Shown: one piece after another, positions 25,362 to 32,659 of the stretch
Layout of the letters: the number at the start of each line of letters is the position of its first letter
Position numbering within the stretch: the first letter of the stretch is position 1
From: Firm-04 sp964392175
Lineage (GTDB): Bacteria; Bacillota; Clostridia; Oscillospirales; Ruminococcaceae
Reading direction: 5' to 3'
Assembly (NCBI GenBank): GCA_964392175.1
Contig: CAYMOJ010000005.1
Location: forward strand, 24,698 to 88,697
Length of the DNA stretch: 64,000 bases
Made by a program: the position numbers and the translations under genes
The notes under the pieces: generated by a model
Database searches by the model: none
What the model saw: the letters and a program-made list of their open reading frames with translations, nothing else
Told to the model about the DNA's origin: nothing

Positions 25362-25919
25362 TTATGCATCAGCATCTTTGTACAAGCCGGAATCCTGCAC
25401 TGCATAGCCCAGTGCAACCAGAGATGTCCAGTTGTTACCGTATGCCTTGAAATCATCTGCGCCAATGGCAATGGGATAAGAACCGGGATATCTACCATCC
25501 ACAATTCCCACGCCGTCACAGGTGGTAGCATTCAAGCGGAAGGAAACTTGGTCAATTTTCGCTACATCGTTGAATGTATCATATACTTTGGAATAGAGAA
25601 GCTTCAGTAGTGTACTTTTATCTGTTGTCGTGGTAGGAACATCATTCTTTGACGTGCCCTTGCAGGCAGCGATTTCCGCGCCGGTAACGGTAGTATCGCC
25701 AATCAGGGATGCAAGCTGATAGTCCGCAGCGTCCATATCCGTCAGCGCGACCAACACGCCGTTTGCGATATTACGCGCCGAACTGTTCGAACTGGTGATT
25801 TTTGCTTTGGAAATATAGCCGAGCATGGCAGGCACCAGCATGGCTGCCAATACGCCGATGATCGCAATCACCACGATCAATTCAATCAGAGTAAACCCGT
25901 TCTTTCTTGTAACTTCCAT
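25362..25919 (-). CDS. Type IV pilin (second of a tandem pair)
   Basis: 185 residues. Class III leader MEVTRKNG cut before Phe9, then FTLIELIVVIAIIGVLAAML with Glu at +5, the hydrophobic spine that packs inside the pilus. The globular part (about 40-185) contains two Cys-bearing segments (AACKGT and TTCDGVG) that could form a disulfide. It follows another pilin by 100 nt with a GC hairpin between, and ends at a strong terminator. Confidence 0.94.
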   Translation of the reverse strand: MEVTRKNGFTLIELIVVIAIIGVLAAMLVPAMLGYISKAKITSSNSSARNIANGVLVALTDMDAADYQLASLIGDTTVTGAEIAACKGTSKNDVPTTTTDKSTLLKLLYSKVYDTFNDVAKIDQVSFRLNATTCDGVGIVDGRYPGSYPIAIGADDFKAYGNNWTSLVALGYAVQDSGLYKDADA

Positions 25920-25974
25920 AAAAAGCCCCCGTCAATCGGTTTGATATTCATACAAAGTCATCGTGCAGAAAGAA

Positions 25975-25994
25975 TGCCCCCATTGCTGGGGGCA
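25975..25994 (-). terminator. Intercistronic hairpin between pilin genes
   Basis: TGCCCCC-AGCAAT-GGGGGCA on the minus strand, followed by TTCTTTCTG. A partial terminator or RNA-stabilising stem that would make the upstream pilin more abundant than the downstream one. Confidence 0.55.
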
Positions 25995-26019
25995 CACATT
26001 CAAATGTCAAAAAGCAATC

Positions 26020-26565
26020 TCAGGAGTCGGATGTGCCAGATGTTGGTGCCTTACTCACATCGCCCTTTGCGTAGTCGATCAGATCACCCAACTTAGTAGC
26101 ATATTTCACGCCCTTATCGTAGTCATCCACGGAAAACTGCGTAGGATTGGTGCCAGGGTAGTTACCGTTTACAACAGCAACGCCAGCGCAGGAACCGCCC
26201 TCCACCTTGATGGAGAATGCACTCAGCTTGGTGATGTCGGTAAAGTAAGTCCACACCTTATACTGGAATGCACCATTTACATCAGTTTTCCCACTAGGCT
26301 TGTTAGGAGCACTCTCCAATTGTTCGGCAGATTCCCAACCAGAGGTGTCCTTCTCCCAGCCAGTATAGATGTCATACTCCTCAGTATCCATATCGCTCAG
26401 TGCAGACTGTGCTGCGGTGTAGATGGACTTTGCGGTAGAGTTCGCAGAAGTGATCTTGGACTTCTTCACATAGCCCAACATAGCAGGCACCAGGATAGCA
26501 GCCAGAACACCAATGATCGCGATAACAACGATCAGCTCAATCAGAGTGAAACCTTTCTTTTTCAT
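26020..26565 (-). CDS. Type IV pilin (first of a tandem pair, likely major)
   Basis: 181 residues. Leader MKKKG, then FTLIELIVVIAIIGVLAAIL with Glu at +5. The globular part includes GGSCAGVAVVNGNYPG, closely matching the sister pilin's CDGVGIVDGRYPGSYP, so the two arose by duplication. AAGGAGG before ATG 26565 and a near-perfect promoter upstream suggest this is the major subunit. R. albus makes pilin-like cellulose-binding proteins, which offers a role, but this link is inference. Confidence 0.94.
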   Translation of the reverse strand: MKKKGFTLIELIVVIAIIGVLAAILVPAMLGYVKKSKITSANSTAKSIYTAAQSALSDMDTEEYDIYTGWEKDTSGWESAEQLESAPNKPSGKTDVNGAFQYKVWTYFTDITKLSAFSIKVEGGSCAGVAVVNGNYPGTNPTQFSVDDYDKGVKYATKLGDLIDYAKGDVSKAPTSGTSDS

Positions 26566-26669
26566 GATAAAATCCTCCTTAATGTATATGTGTGCTCCGC
26601 CGTAGCGGAAAGTCCGAATGCAGAAACACAACTCGACGTCAAAGCTGTATTTCTATCTTCCATGGTTTT

Positions 26670-26698
26670 AGTATAACATAACCAAAGGGAAATGTCAA
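26670..26698 (-). promoter_or_regulatory. Promoter of the pilin pair
   Basis: Minus strand TTGACA, 17 bases, TATACT. It separates pilin expression from that of pilT and pilB upstream. The rest of the 256-nt gap is AT-rich with nothing else recognised. Confidence 0.87.
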
Positions 26699-26821
26699 TA
26701 GGTTTCGGGAAATTTACCAGATTGTGAACAAACTTTTACGAAATCGGGTTTTTCGCCCCAAAAATTGAAATCGTTTTCGGCAGATTGCACAAAATTTGTA
26801 ACCGGTTTGTAACCCTTGGCA

Positions 26822-27931
26822 TTAGCCGATCACGCCTTCACGGGTAATGACAGACTGCCCGCCCATTGCGGTAAGGTAACGGTAGAACTCTGTCTTATCC
26901 TGGCACTTCTCCAATGCATCAATCTCATTGACAGTATTGTTCTTCACCAGACGCGCCAACTCGTTGTCCAGCGTCATCATGCCGTGCGCCTTACCTGCCT
27001 GAATCGAGGACTGGATCAAGTGGATCTTACCCTCACGGATCTGGGCGGAAATGGCATCGGTACAAGCAAGAATTTCCATGGCTGCCACACGACCGTTACC
27101 GGATTTCAGCGGCAAAAGTGTCTGAGAAACAACGCCTACAAGCGTATTGGCAAGCTGCGTACGAATCTGCACCTGCTGATGCTCAGGGTACACGTCGATG
27201 ATACGGTTGATGGTATCAGCCGCAGAAGTGGTATGCAAGGTAGAAAGCACCAAGTGACCGGTTTCGGCAGCGGTAATCGCCGCCTGAATGGTCTCAAAGT
27301 CACGCATCTCACCCACGAGAATGACATCGGGGTCTTCACGCAATGCCGCGCGCAGTGCCAACGCAAATCCGGGCACATCAGAGCCGACCTCTCTCTGGTT
27401 GATCATGCAACGCTTATGCTCATGCACATACTCAATGGGATCTTCGATGGTGATAACATGGGCACTCTTATTGCAGTTGATGTAGTCGATCATACCCGCC
27501 AATGTGGTGGATTTACCGGAACCGGTAGGGCCTGTGATCAGCACCAGACCACGGGGGCGCATGGCAAACTCTGCCATAACGGGGGGCATGAACAGGTCAT
27601 CCAGTGTTGGGATATCATTGCGCAGCAGACGAATGGCAATGGCTGCATGATCGCGCTGGAAGAAGATATTGCAACGATGACGATAGCCTGCACGGGTCAC
27701 ATAAGAGAAGTCCGTGTCTTCGCGTCTACCGACCTTGGCACGCTGCTGCTCGTTGCACATCTGCTCAATAATCTCACCGATCATTTCATCGGTCATTTCG
27801 GGGTAGCTGCTCATCTTACGCAGCTGACCGTGCAGACGCACAACCGGGTTGATACCGACAGTAAAGTGCAAGTCCGAGCAGCCCAGTGCACGCACATCGT
27901 CGAGAACTTTGTTGATTGTAATAATTGGCAT
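26822..27931 (-). CDS. pilT: Pilus retraction ATPase PilT
   Basis: 369 residues. Walker A GPTGSGKST at about 134-142, Asp box VITIEDPIEY, Walker B DVILVGEMRD, His box TGHLVLSTLHT, and the C-terminal PilT stretch ISAQIREGKIHLIQSSIQAG, which distinguishes PilT from PilB. A hexameric motor that pulls pilin back into the membrane and powers twitching. It lies 44 nt after pilB and shares its transcript. Confidence 0.95.
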   Translation of the reverse strand: MPIITINKVLDDVRALGCSDLHFTVGINPVVRLHGQLRKMSSYPEMTDEMIGEIIEQMCNEQQRAKVGRREDTDFSYVTRAGYRHRCNIFFQRDHAAIAIRLLRNDIPTLDDLFMPPVMAEFAMRPRGLVLITGPTGSGKSTTLAGMIDYINCNKSAHVITIEDPIEYVHEHKRCMINQREVGSDVPGFALALRAALREDPDVILVGEMRDFETIQAAITAAETGHLVLSTLHTTSAADTINRIIDVYPEHQQVQIRTQLANTLVGVVSQTLLPLKSGNGRVAAMEILACTDAISAQIREGKIHLIQSSIQAGKAHGMMTLDNELARLVKNNTVNEIDALEKCQDKTEFYRYLTAMGGQSVITREGVIG

Positions 27932-27975
27932 TGGAATTTCCTCCCGTCTTGTATTTGTATGATTTCAACGCAGCA

Positions 27976-29634
27976 TCAGACAGCGTAAGTAACACGAACC
28001 AGCTCATCCATACTGGTAACGCCCTGCATAACCAAATCAGATACGTTATCGCGCAGCAGTTTTGTACCGTTGGCTCTTGCAAGCTGCTCGATCTCCTCCT
28101 TACCTGCACCGTTGGCAATCAGCGTGGAAATGCCCGCGGAGCAGTGGATGATCTCGTGAATAGCGGTTCTTCCACGATACCCATTGCCGCACTCAGGGCA
28201 TCCGCACGGATCGTATACCGGCACGGAGTGGTCGATATGCATCAGCTTGTTTTCCTCTTCGTTCGACATTCTCTGCTTTCTGCACTTGGGGCAAAGCACC
28301 TTAACCAGACGCTGCGCCACAACACCGATCAGCGAAGACGCAACCATGTATGCAGGAATGCCCATATCCACCAGACGAACGATGGTCGATGCGGCATCGT
28401 TGGTATGCAATGTGGAAAGAACCAAGTGACCTGTGATTGCAGCACGGATACCAATCTCAGCGGTCTCACCATCACGCATCTCACCGATCATGATGATATC
28501 CGGGTCTTGACGCAAGATAGAACGCAAGGCAGCCGAGAAGGTCATACCGGATTTCACATTTACCTGACACTGGTTGATTCCCTCCATCTGTTTTTCGACA
28601 GGGTCCTCAACAGTAACGACGTTCACATCCGGTCTTGCAATCGCACCGAGCGCAGCGTACAGCGTTGTAGACTTACCGGAACCGGTAGGCCCGGTAACCA
28701 GAATCACGCCGTGAGGGCACTTGATCATGCTGGTGAACAGCTGGTAGTTATAATCCGACATACCCAGATCCTGCAAACGACGTGTTTTAATCGCGCCGGT
28801 CGACAGAATACGGATAACGATCTTCTCGCCATGAACCATAGGCAACGAAGACACACGGACATCCAGCGGAATGTTATCAACTGTCTGAGAGAAACGACCG
28901 TCCTGCGGGATACGCTTCTCGGCAATGTTCATACCGGAAATCAGCTTCAAACGAGTAGAAAGCTGATTCTGCACATTACTGGAAACATTCATCAGCGGCA
29001 TCAGGTCGCCGTTGACACGAACACGGATTTGCGTGTACTTCTCAAAAGGCTCAATATGAATATCTGTTGCTTCCATGCGGAATGCATTCTCGACGATCTG
29101 GGTCGCCAGCTTTACGATTGGCGCGCTCTCAACACGATCCTTGGATTCATCATCATCCACGATCTCAGGGCCTGCAATGCCATCGATATCACCCAGATCA
29201 GACATTTGATATGCCTTACCAATTGCCTTCTTAATAGCAGAACGCGTTGCCAGCACGGGGATACAGTCATAACCGGTCTTGACCTTGATATCCTCAAGAA
29301 TATTGAAGTTAACGGGGTCATCGGTTGCAACAGTAAGACGGCGTCCCGTCATATTAATTGCAATGACGCAATTACGCTCTGCAAGATCCTGAGGCACCTT
29401 ACGGGCAATCTCGCCATCAATATCGACCGAATTCAGATCAACATACGGCACCTTCAGCTTGCCGGACAGTGCCTGTGCAAATTTGACATCGGACATAAAG
29501 CCCATTTCCACCAGCACTTCGCCGAAACGCTTCCCTTCTCCGGATTCATGCTGATGATTCAGCACCTGCTGCAATTGCTCCGGGGAAATGTGACCTTCCT
29601 CAACCAAATAGTCACCGATTCTGATGTTTCTCAT
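27976..29634 (-). CDS. pilB: Pilus extension ATPase PilB
   Basis: 552 residues. N-terminal MshEN-like domain (about 1-140; IGDYLVEEGHISPEQ), linker, then the motor: Walker A GPTGSGKST at 315-323, VTVEDPVE, DIIMIGEMRD, TGHLVLSTLHT, and a four-cysteine zinc motif (CPKC ... CPEC) near 450-485. It assembles pilin into the pilus. MshEN domains can bind cyclic-di-GMP, so pilus extension may answer to that signal; key residues were not checked. Divergent from pilD. Confidence 0.95.
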   Translation of the reverse strand: MRNIRIGDYLVEEGHISPEQLQQVLNHQHESGEGKRFGEVLVEMGFMSDVKFAQALSGKLKVPYVDLNSVDIDGEIARKVPQDLAERNCVIAINMTGRRLTVATDDPVNFNILEDIKVKTGYDCIPVLATRSAIKKAIGKAYQMSDLGDIDGIAGPEIVDDDESKDRVESAPIVKLATQIVENAFRMEATDIHIEPFEKYTQIRVRVNGDLMPLMNVSSNVQNQLSTRLKLISGMNIAEKRIPQDGRFSQTVDNIPLDVRVSSLPMVHGEKIVIRILSTGAIKTRRLQDLGMSDYNYQLFTSMIKCPHGVILVTGPTGSGKSTTLYAALGAIARPDVNVVTVEDPVEKQMEGINQCQVNVKSGMTFSAALRSILRQDPDIIMIGEMRDGETAEIGIRAAITGHLVLSTLHTNDAASTIVRLVDMGIPAYMVASSLIGVVAQRLVKVLCPKCRKQRMSNEEENKLMHIDHSVPVYDPCGCPECGNGYRGRTAIHEIIHCSAGISTLIANGAGKEEIEQLARANGTKLLRDNVSDLVMQGVTSMDELVRVTYAV

Positions 29635-29662
29635 ACCTAACCTCCAATTTTCGCTTTTTGCC

Positions 29663-29691
29663 TTGAAAAATCATGTAATCTGTGATAAAAT
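29663..29691 (+). promoter_or_regulatory. Promoter of pilD
   Basis: TTGAAA, 17 bases, TAAAAT, 30 nt ahead of the pilD start. A clear pilB promoter in the opposite direction was not found in this short gap. Confidence 0.65.
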
Positions 29692-29721
29692 AACAGTACA
29701 ACCATATAAGGAGGTACCGTT

Positions 29722-30618
29722 ATGTACCAAAAAATAATGTTCGCTGCACAAACTCTTGCAGCAAAGCCCATCATCCGTGAGGAGTGGGAGTATTTCGACC
29801 TACCATTCTTTCTGCTGACGATCCCTATGGTTCTCGCATACGGTCTGATCATCGGCAGCTTTCTGAATGTGGTCATCATCCGTTTGCCACGCGGCGAATC
29901 GCTCATCAAGCGTTCCTCGCACTGCATGACCTGCGGCGCAAAGATCCGCGCCATTGATCTAATCCCCGTATTCAGCTGGCTGTTTCTCAAAGGAAAATGC
30001 CACAATTGCGGTGAAAAGATCTCTGGCAGGTATCCGCTGGTAGAAGGTCTCAATGGGTTGCTCTATGTAGTGAACTACCTCGTCTTTGGCTTTCACGTCA
30101 ACACCATTATCATGTGCCTATATACATCTGTGCTGATCGTGGTAGGATTCATGGACTGGGACACCATGGAAATTGACCTGCGCGTACTGGCAGTCATATT
30201 GATTCTGACAGTTCCTTCGCATCTTCTCAACGATATCACCATTGCAGAGCGATTGATCGGCGGCATTTGCATCAGCCTACCGTTCTTTCTGATCGGCGAA
30301 ATCAGCGGCATTTACTATCAGAAGAAAACCGGTGAAAAGGTGCGCGGCATTGAGCTTGGCGACACGCTACTGATGGTCTGCGGCGGGCTTTTCCTTGGGT
30401 GGAAAGGCATTGTACCTGCGGCATTCATCGGCATTCTTCTGGCAGCAATTTTCGGGTTGATCATAAAAAAGGTCACAGGCAATTCAAAGTTTGCATTTGG
30501 CCCGTATCTATGCATGGGATTGCTTATTGGCGCGATATGTGGCAGCCAGCTGACAGACTGGTATCTAAGCACACTCCCACAGCCGGAGCAACACAGCTAC
30601 TACAGCATGATTCTATAA
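29722..30618 (+). CDS. pilD: Prepilin peptidase
   Basis: 298 residues, bifunctional leader peptidase and N-methyltransferase of type IV pilins. Two CxxC pairs (CMTC and CHNC, about 68-95) in the cytoplasmic loop, then seven or so membrane helices. The two catalytic Asp are in FMDWDTMEI (about 143-151) and IELGDTLL (about 215-222); the second motif reads ELGD rather than GxGD. AAGGAGG before ATG 29722. It is the only pilus gene on the plus strand and processes all four prepilins in the locus. Confidence 0.95.
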   Translation: MYQKIMFAAQTLAAKPIIREEWEYFDLPFFLLTIPMVLAYGLIIGSFLNVVIIRLPRGESLIKRSSHCMTCGAKIRAIDLIPVFSWLFLKGKCHNCGEKISGRYPLVEGLNGLLYVVNYLVFGFHVNTIIMCLYTSVLIVVGFMDWDTMEIDLRVLAVILILTVPSHLLNDITIAERLIGGICISLPFFLIGEISGIYYQKKTGEKVRGIELGDTLLMVCGGLFLGWKGIVPAAFIGILLAAIFGLIIKKVTGNSKFAFGPYLCMGLLIGAICGSQLTDWYLSTLPQPEQHSYYSMIL

Positions 30619-30632
30619 ACAAAGCGGATCAA

Positions 30633-30675
30633 ACAAAGAGGCAGCCGGCAACACCGGCTGCCTTCCTCTGTTTTT
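30633..30675. terminator. Bidirectional terminator between pilD and minor pilin
   Basis: GGCAGCCGG-CAACA-CCGGCTGCC, flanked by AAAGAGG and CCTCTG, running into TTTTT on the plus strand and TTTGTTTG on the minus strand. Confidence 0.9.
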
Positions 30676-30691
30676 GATTCCGTTACAATAC

Positions 30692-31825
30692 TCAGGAAAC
30701 GGTAATCCCCCACTCACTTGGATCCACATTGATGCAAGAATCCGGTGTGGTAAAAATAAAGTAGAAACTGCTGACAGGGGCACTCTGCGAAGCCGAAGCA
30801 ATCGTATTGTAAGTACTCAGGCTATCATCGCCCATTTTCCCCAGCTGCTGCACCTGATCGATACTAATACGCTTATACGCAGTGATATCCGTATATGTCT
30901 TAGTGCGATCGTAAAGGATCTTCGTATCCATTTGCGGAATATTGGTAAACGCAGTATCGCCATACTGCAACGCGTTTTCCAAAATGAACGAAGCATAGGT
31001 ATTCTGATAGCTTGCAGCAACACCGGAGCGTTCCAATCCACCGCTGGAGCCTCTGCTCACCTCGGTAACACTAATGTGAATCTTGCAATCGGTGAAGATC
31101 ATGCTGTAATTGCTAAGCAACTCGGCAGCATCGGTCATCAAAACCTGCCCCCCAGAGCCGTCGTCCTTCTTGCCGTCTATTCCTAGATAGAAGGTATAAT
31201 CGAAATTGCCGTAAAGCTTCTGATTAACCGTCCACTCGGTAATTGTAGGATTGTCAAGATCCAATGTATAGGCGACATTACCCGAACCATCCTTCGCAGC
31301 GTGATAGCTAAACCCGTACAGGAGAATCTTGCCCTGATTGAGCTGCATATCGTTATAACTGCTCAGACGAGTGATTTTCTGAAGTGCAGCATCGGAAATG
31401 ATCTCGGTATTATCGAAGCACAATACATAGATTGTTCCGCTCGCGTCAAAGCAGACACGATCCTTAAAGAAGGTGTTATGGAAATCGGACACCTGCTGTT
31501 TCAGAACAGGGCTAGGCGCATAGGTAGATGTTTTCACACCTGTGATATCTTCGACACCATCGCCATCCAAATCAACGCCGCCATTGGAATAAACATAAGG
31601 TTCATAGCCTGCGTAGGCGTAAATACGATCGGCATACATGAGGTTTCCCTCAATGCAGCGACGCATATTATCCAAGCAAGCCGTTGCGTTTTCAAAGTTG
31701 GAGCCTCTGACAAAATACTTAGAAACCGGCTCCATCAGCTGCATCACGCTGAACATAATCATGGAGAAGATCGCCATAACAATGATGGTTTCGATCAATG
31801 TAAAAGCTGATAACCGCTTCTTCAT
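30692..31825 (-). CDS. Minor pilin/pseudopilin with Ala at the cleavage site
   Basis: 377 residues from ATG 31825 (GAAAGGAG upstream). Prepilin start MKKRLSA then FTLIETIIVMAIFS, with Glu at +5. The residue before the cut is Ala where Gly is nearly universal. The large globular part (about 40-377) includes a GVDLDGDGVEDITGV loop (about 85-99) that looks like a calcium site. Last gene of the minor-pilin operon; its size fits a pilus-tip or priming pseudopilin. Confidence 0.88.
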   Translation of the reverse strand: MKKRLSAFTLIETIIVMAIFSMIMFSVMQLMEPVSKYFVRGSNFENATACLDNMRRCIEGNLMYADRIYAYAGYEPYVYSNGGVDLDGDGVEDITGVKTSTYAPSPVLKQQVSDFHNTFFKDRVCFDASGTIYVLCFDNTEIISDAALQKITRLSSYNDMQLNQGKILLYGFSYHAAKDGSGNVAYTLDLDNPTITEWTVNQKLYGNFDYTFYLGIDGKKDDGSGGQVLMTDAAELLSNYSMIFTDCKIHISVTEVSRGSSGGLERSGVAASYQNTYASFILENALQYGDTAFTNIPQMDTKILYDRTKTYTDITAYKRISIDQVQQLGKMGDDSLSTYNTIASASQSAPVSSFYFIFTTPDSCINVDPSEWGITVS

Positions 31826-31857
31826 ACAGTTACTCCTTTCATCATAATGCATCTTCT

Positions 31858-32643
31858 TCATTTCACGATACCAAATCCCGTTCCGTCATAGTAATAAGCA
31901 GTTGCCTTACCAACGGTCTCGTAAGTACCTTCAGCGTTTAAACGATTTGCAGGGAAGGTATGCACAGATTTTGCTGTTTCTTCCTTGCCGTTACGGCGAA
32001 GCACCCACTCAATTTCTACAACGGAGGTATCTTCCGGAAATTCAACCTTGAAAAGTGTCTCGCCGTCCGTGACGACACCATCTCCACCATCCAGTTTATC
32101 TGCTGTCAAGATGTAGCTCTGCGTCTCGTTGGTCGTACCGGGCTGATAAACCTTCTGCGTACCACCGCCACTGATCTTCACACTGACGATCTCCGGAACG
32201 GAAGACCCTTTTGCCTCCATGGTGATAAAGCCTGTGTTGAATCCTGTACTGGAGCTGGCAGAAGCAACACCGCCAAATTCAAGAAAACGAAAATGCAAAC
32301 CACTGTCCAAACGGGCATCACGATCAATAGACTCCTGACTGCCGTCATTTTTGGTCACACGCTCAATCGCGTCCGTGTTGGGATAAGCCACCACACTGCC
32401 ATATTCCACGGAAAGCAAGGGTGATGTCGAGTTAGCCTCATAGGTTTTCACTTCGTCCATGAATGCAGTCTGATTGGTATTCACATACACTTTTTCCTGA
32501 TAAATACGCTCATTCATATCACTTGTGCGACGAATGATGGTATTGATCTGGGTGATCGACTGCACGATGAGCAGAGAAAGAAGCGCAAAAATTCCGATGG
32601 AAATGACGATTTCAAGCAGGGTCATACCTTTATAGCGTTTCAT
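31858..32643 (-). CDS. Minor pilin/pseudopilin
   Basis: 261 residues. Leader MKRYKG then MTLLEIVISIGIFALL with Glu at +5, as in GspI/PilV-type minor pilins. The rest is a beta-rich globular domain without cysteines and without a recognised family. GAGGTGATCTG precedes the start, 16 nt after the PilX-like gene's stop, so it is in the same transcript. Probably part of the priming complex at the pilus tip. Confidence 0.87.
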   Translation of the reverse strand: MKRYKGMTLLEIVISIGIFALLSLLIVQSITQINTIIRRTSDMNERIYQEKVYVNTNQTAFMDEVKTYEANSTSPLLSVEYGSVVAYPNTDAIERVTKNDGSQESIDRDARLDSGLHFRFLEFGGVASASSSTGFNTGFITMEAKGSSVPEIVSVKISGGGTQKVYQPGTTNETQSYILTADKLDGGDGVVTDGETLFKVEFPEDTSVVEIEWVLRRNGKEETAKSVHTFPANRLNAEGTYETVGKATAYYYDGTGFGIVK

Positions 32644-32659
32644 CAGATCACCTCATTTC

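Noticed and set aside
27925..29640. 571-codon open frame opposite pilB
   Set aside because: Antisense shadow of a well-identified gene on the minus strand.
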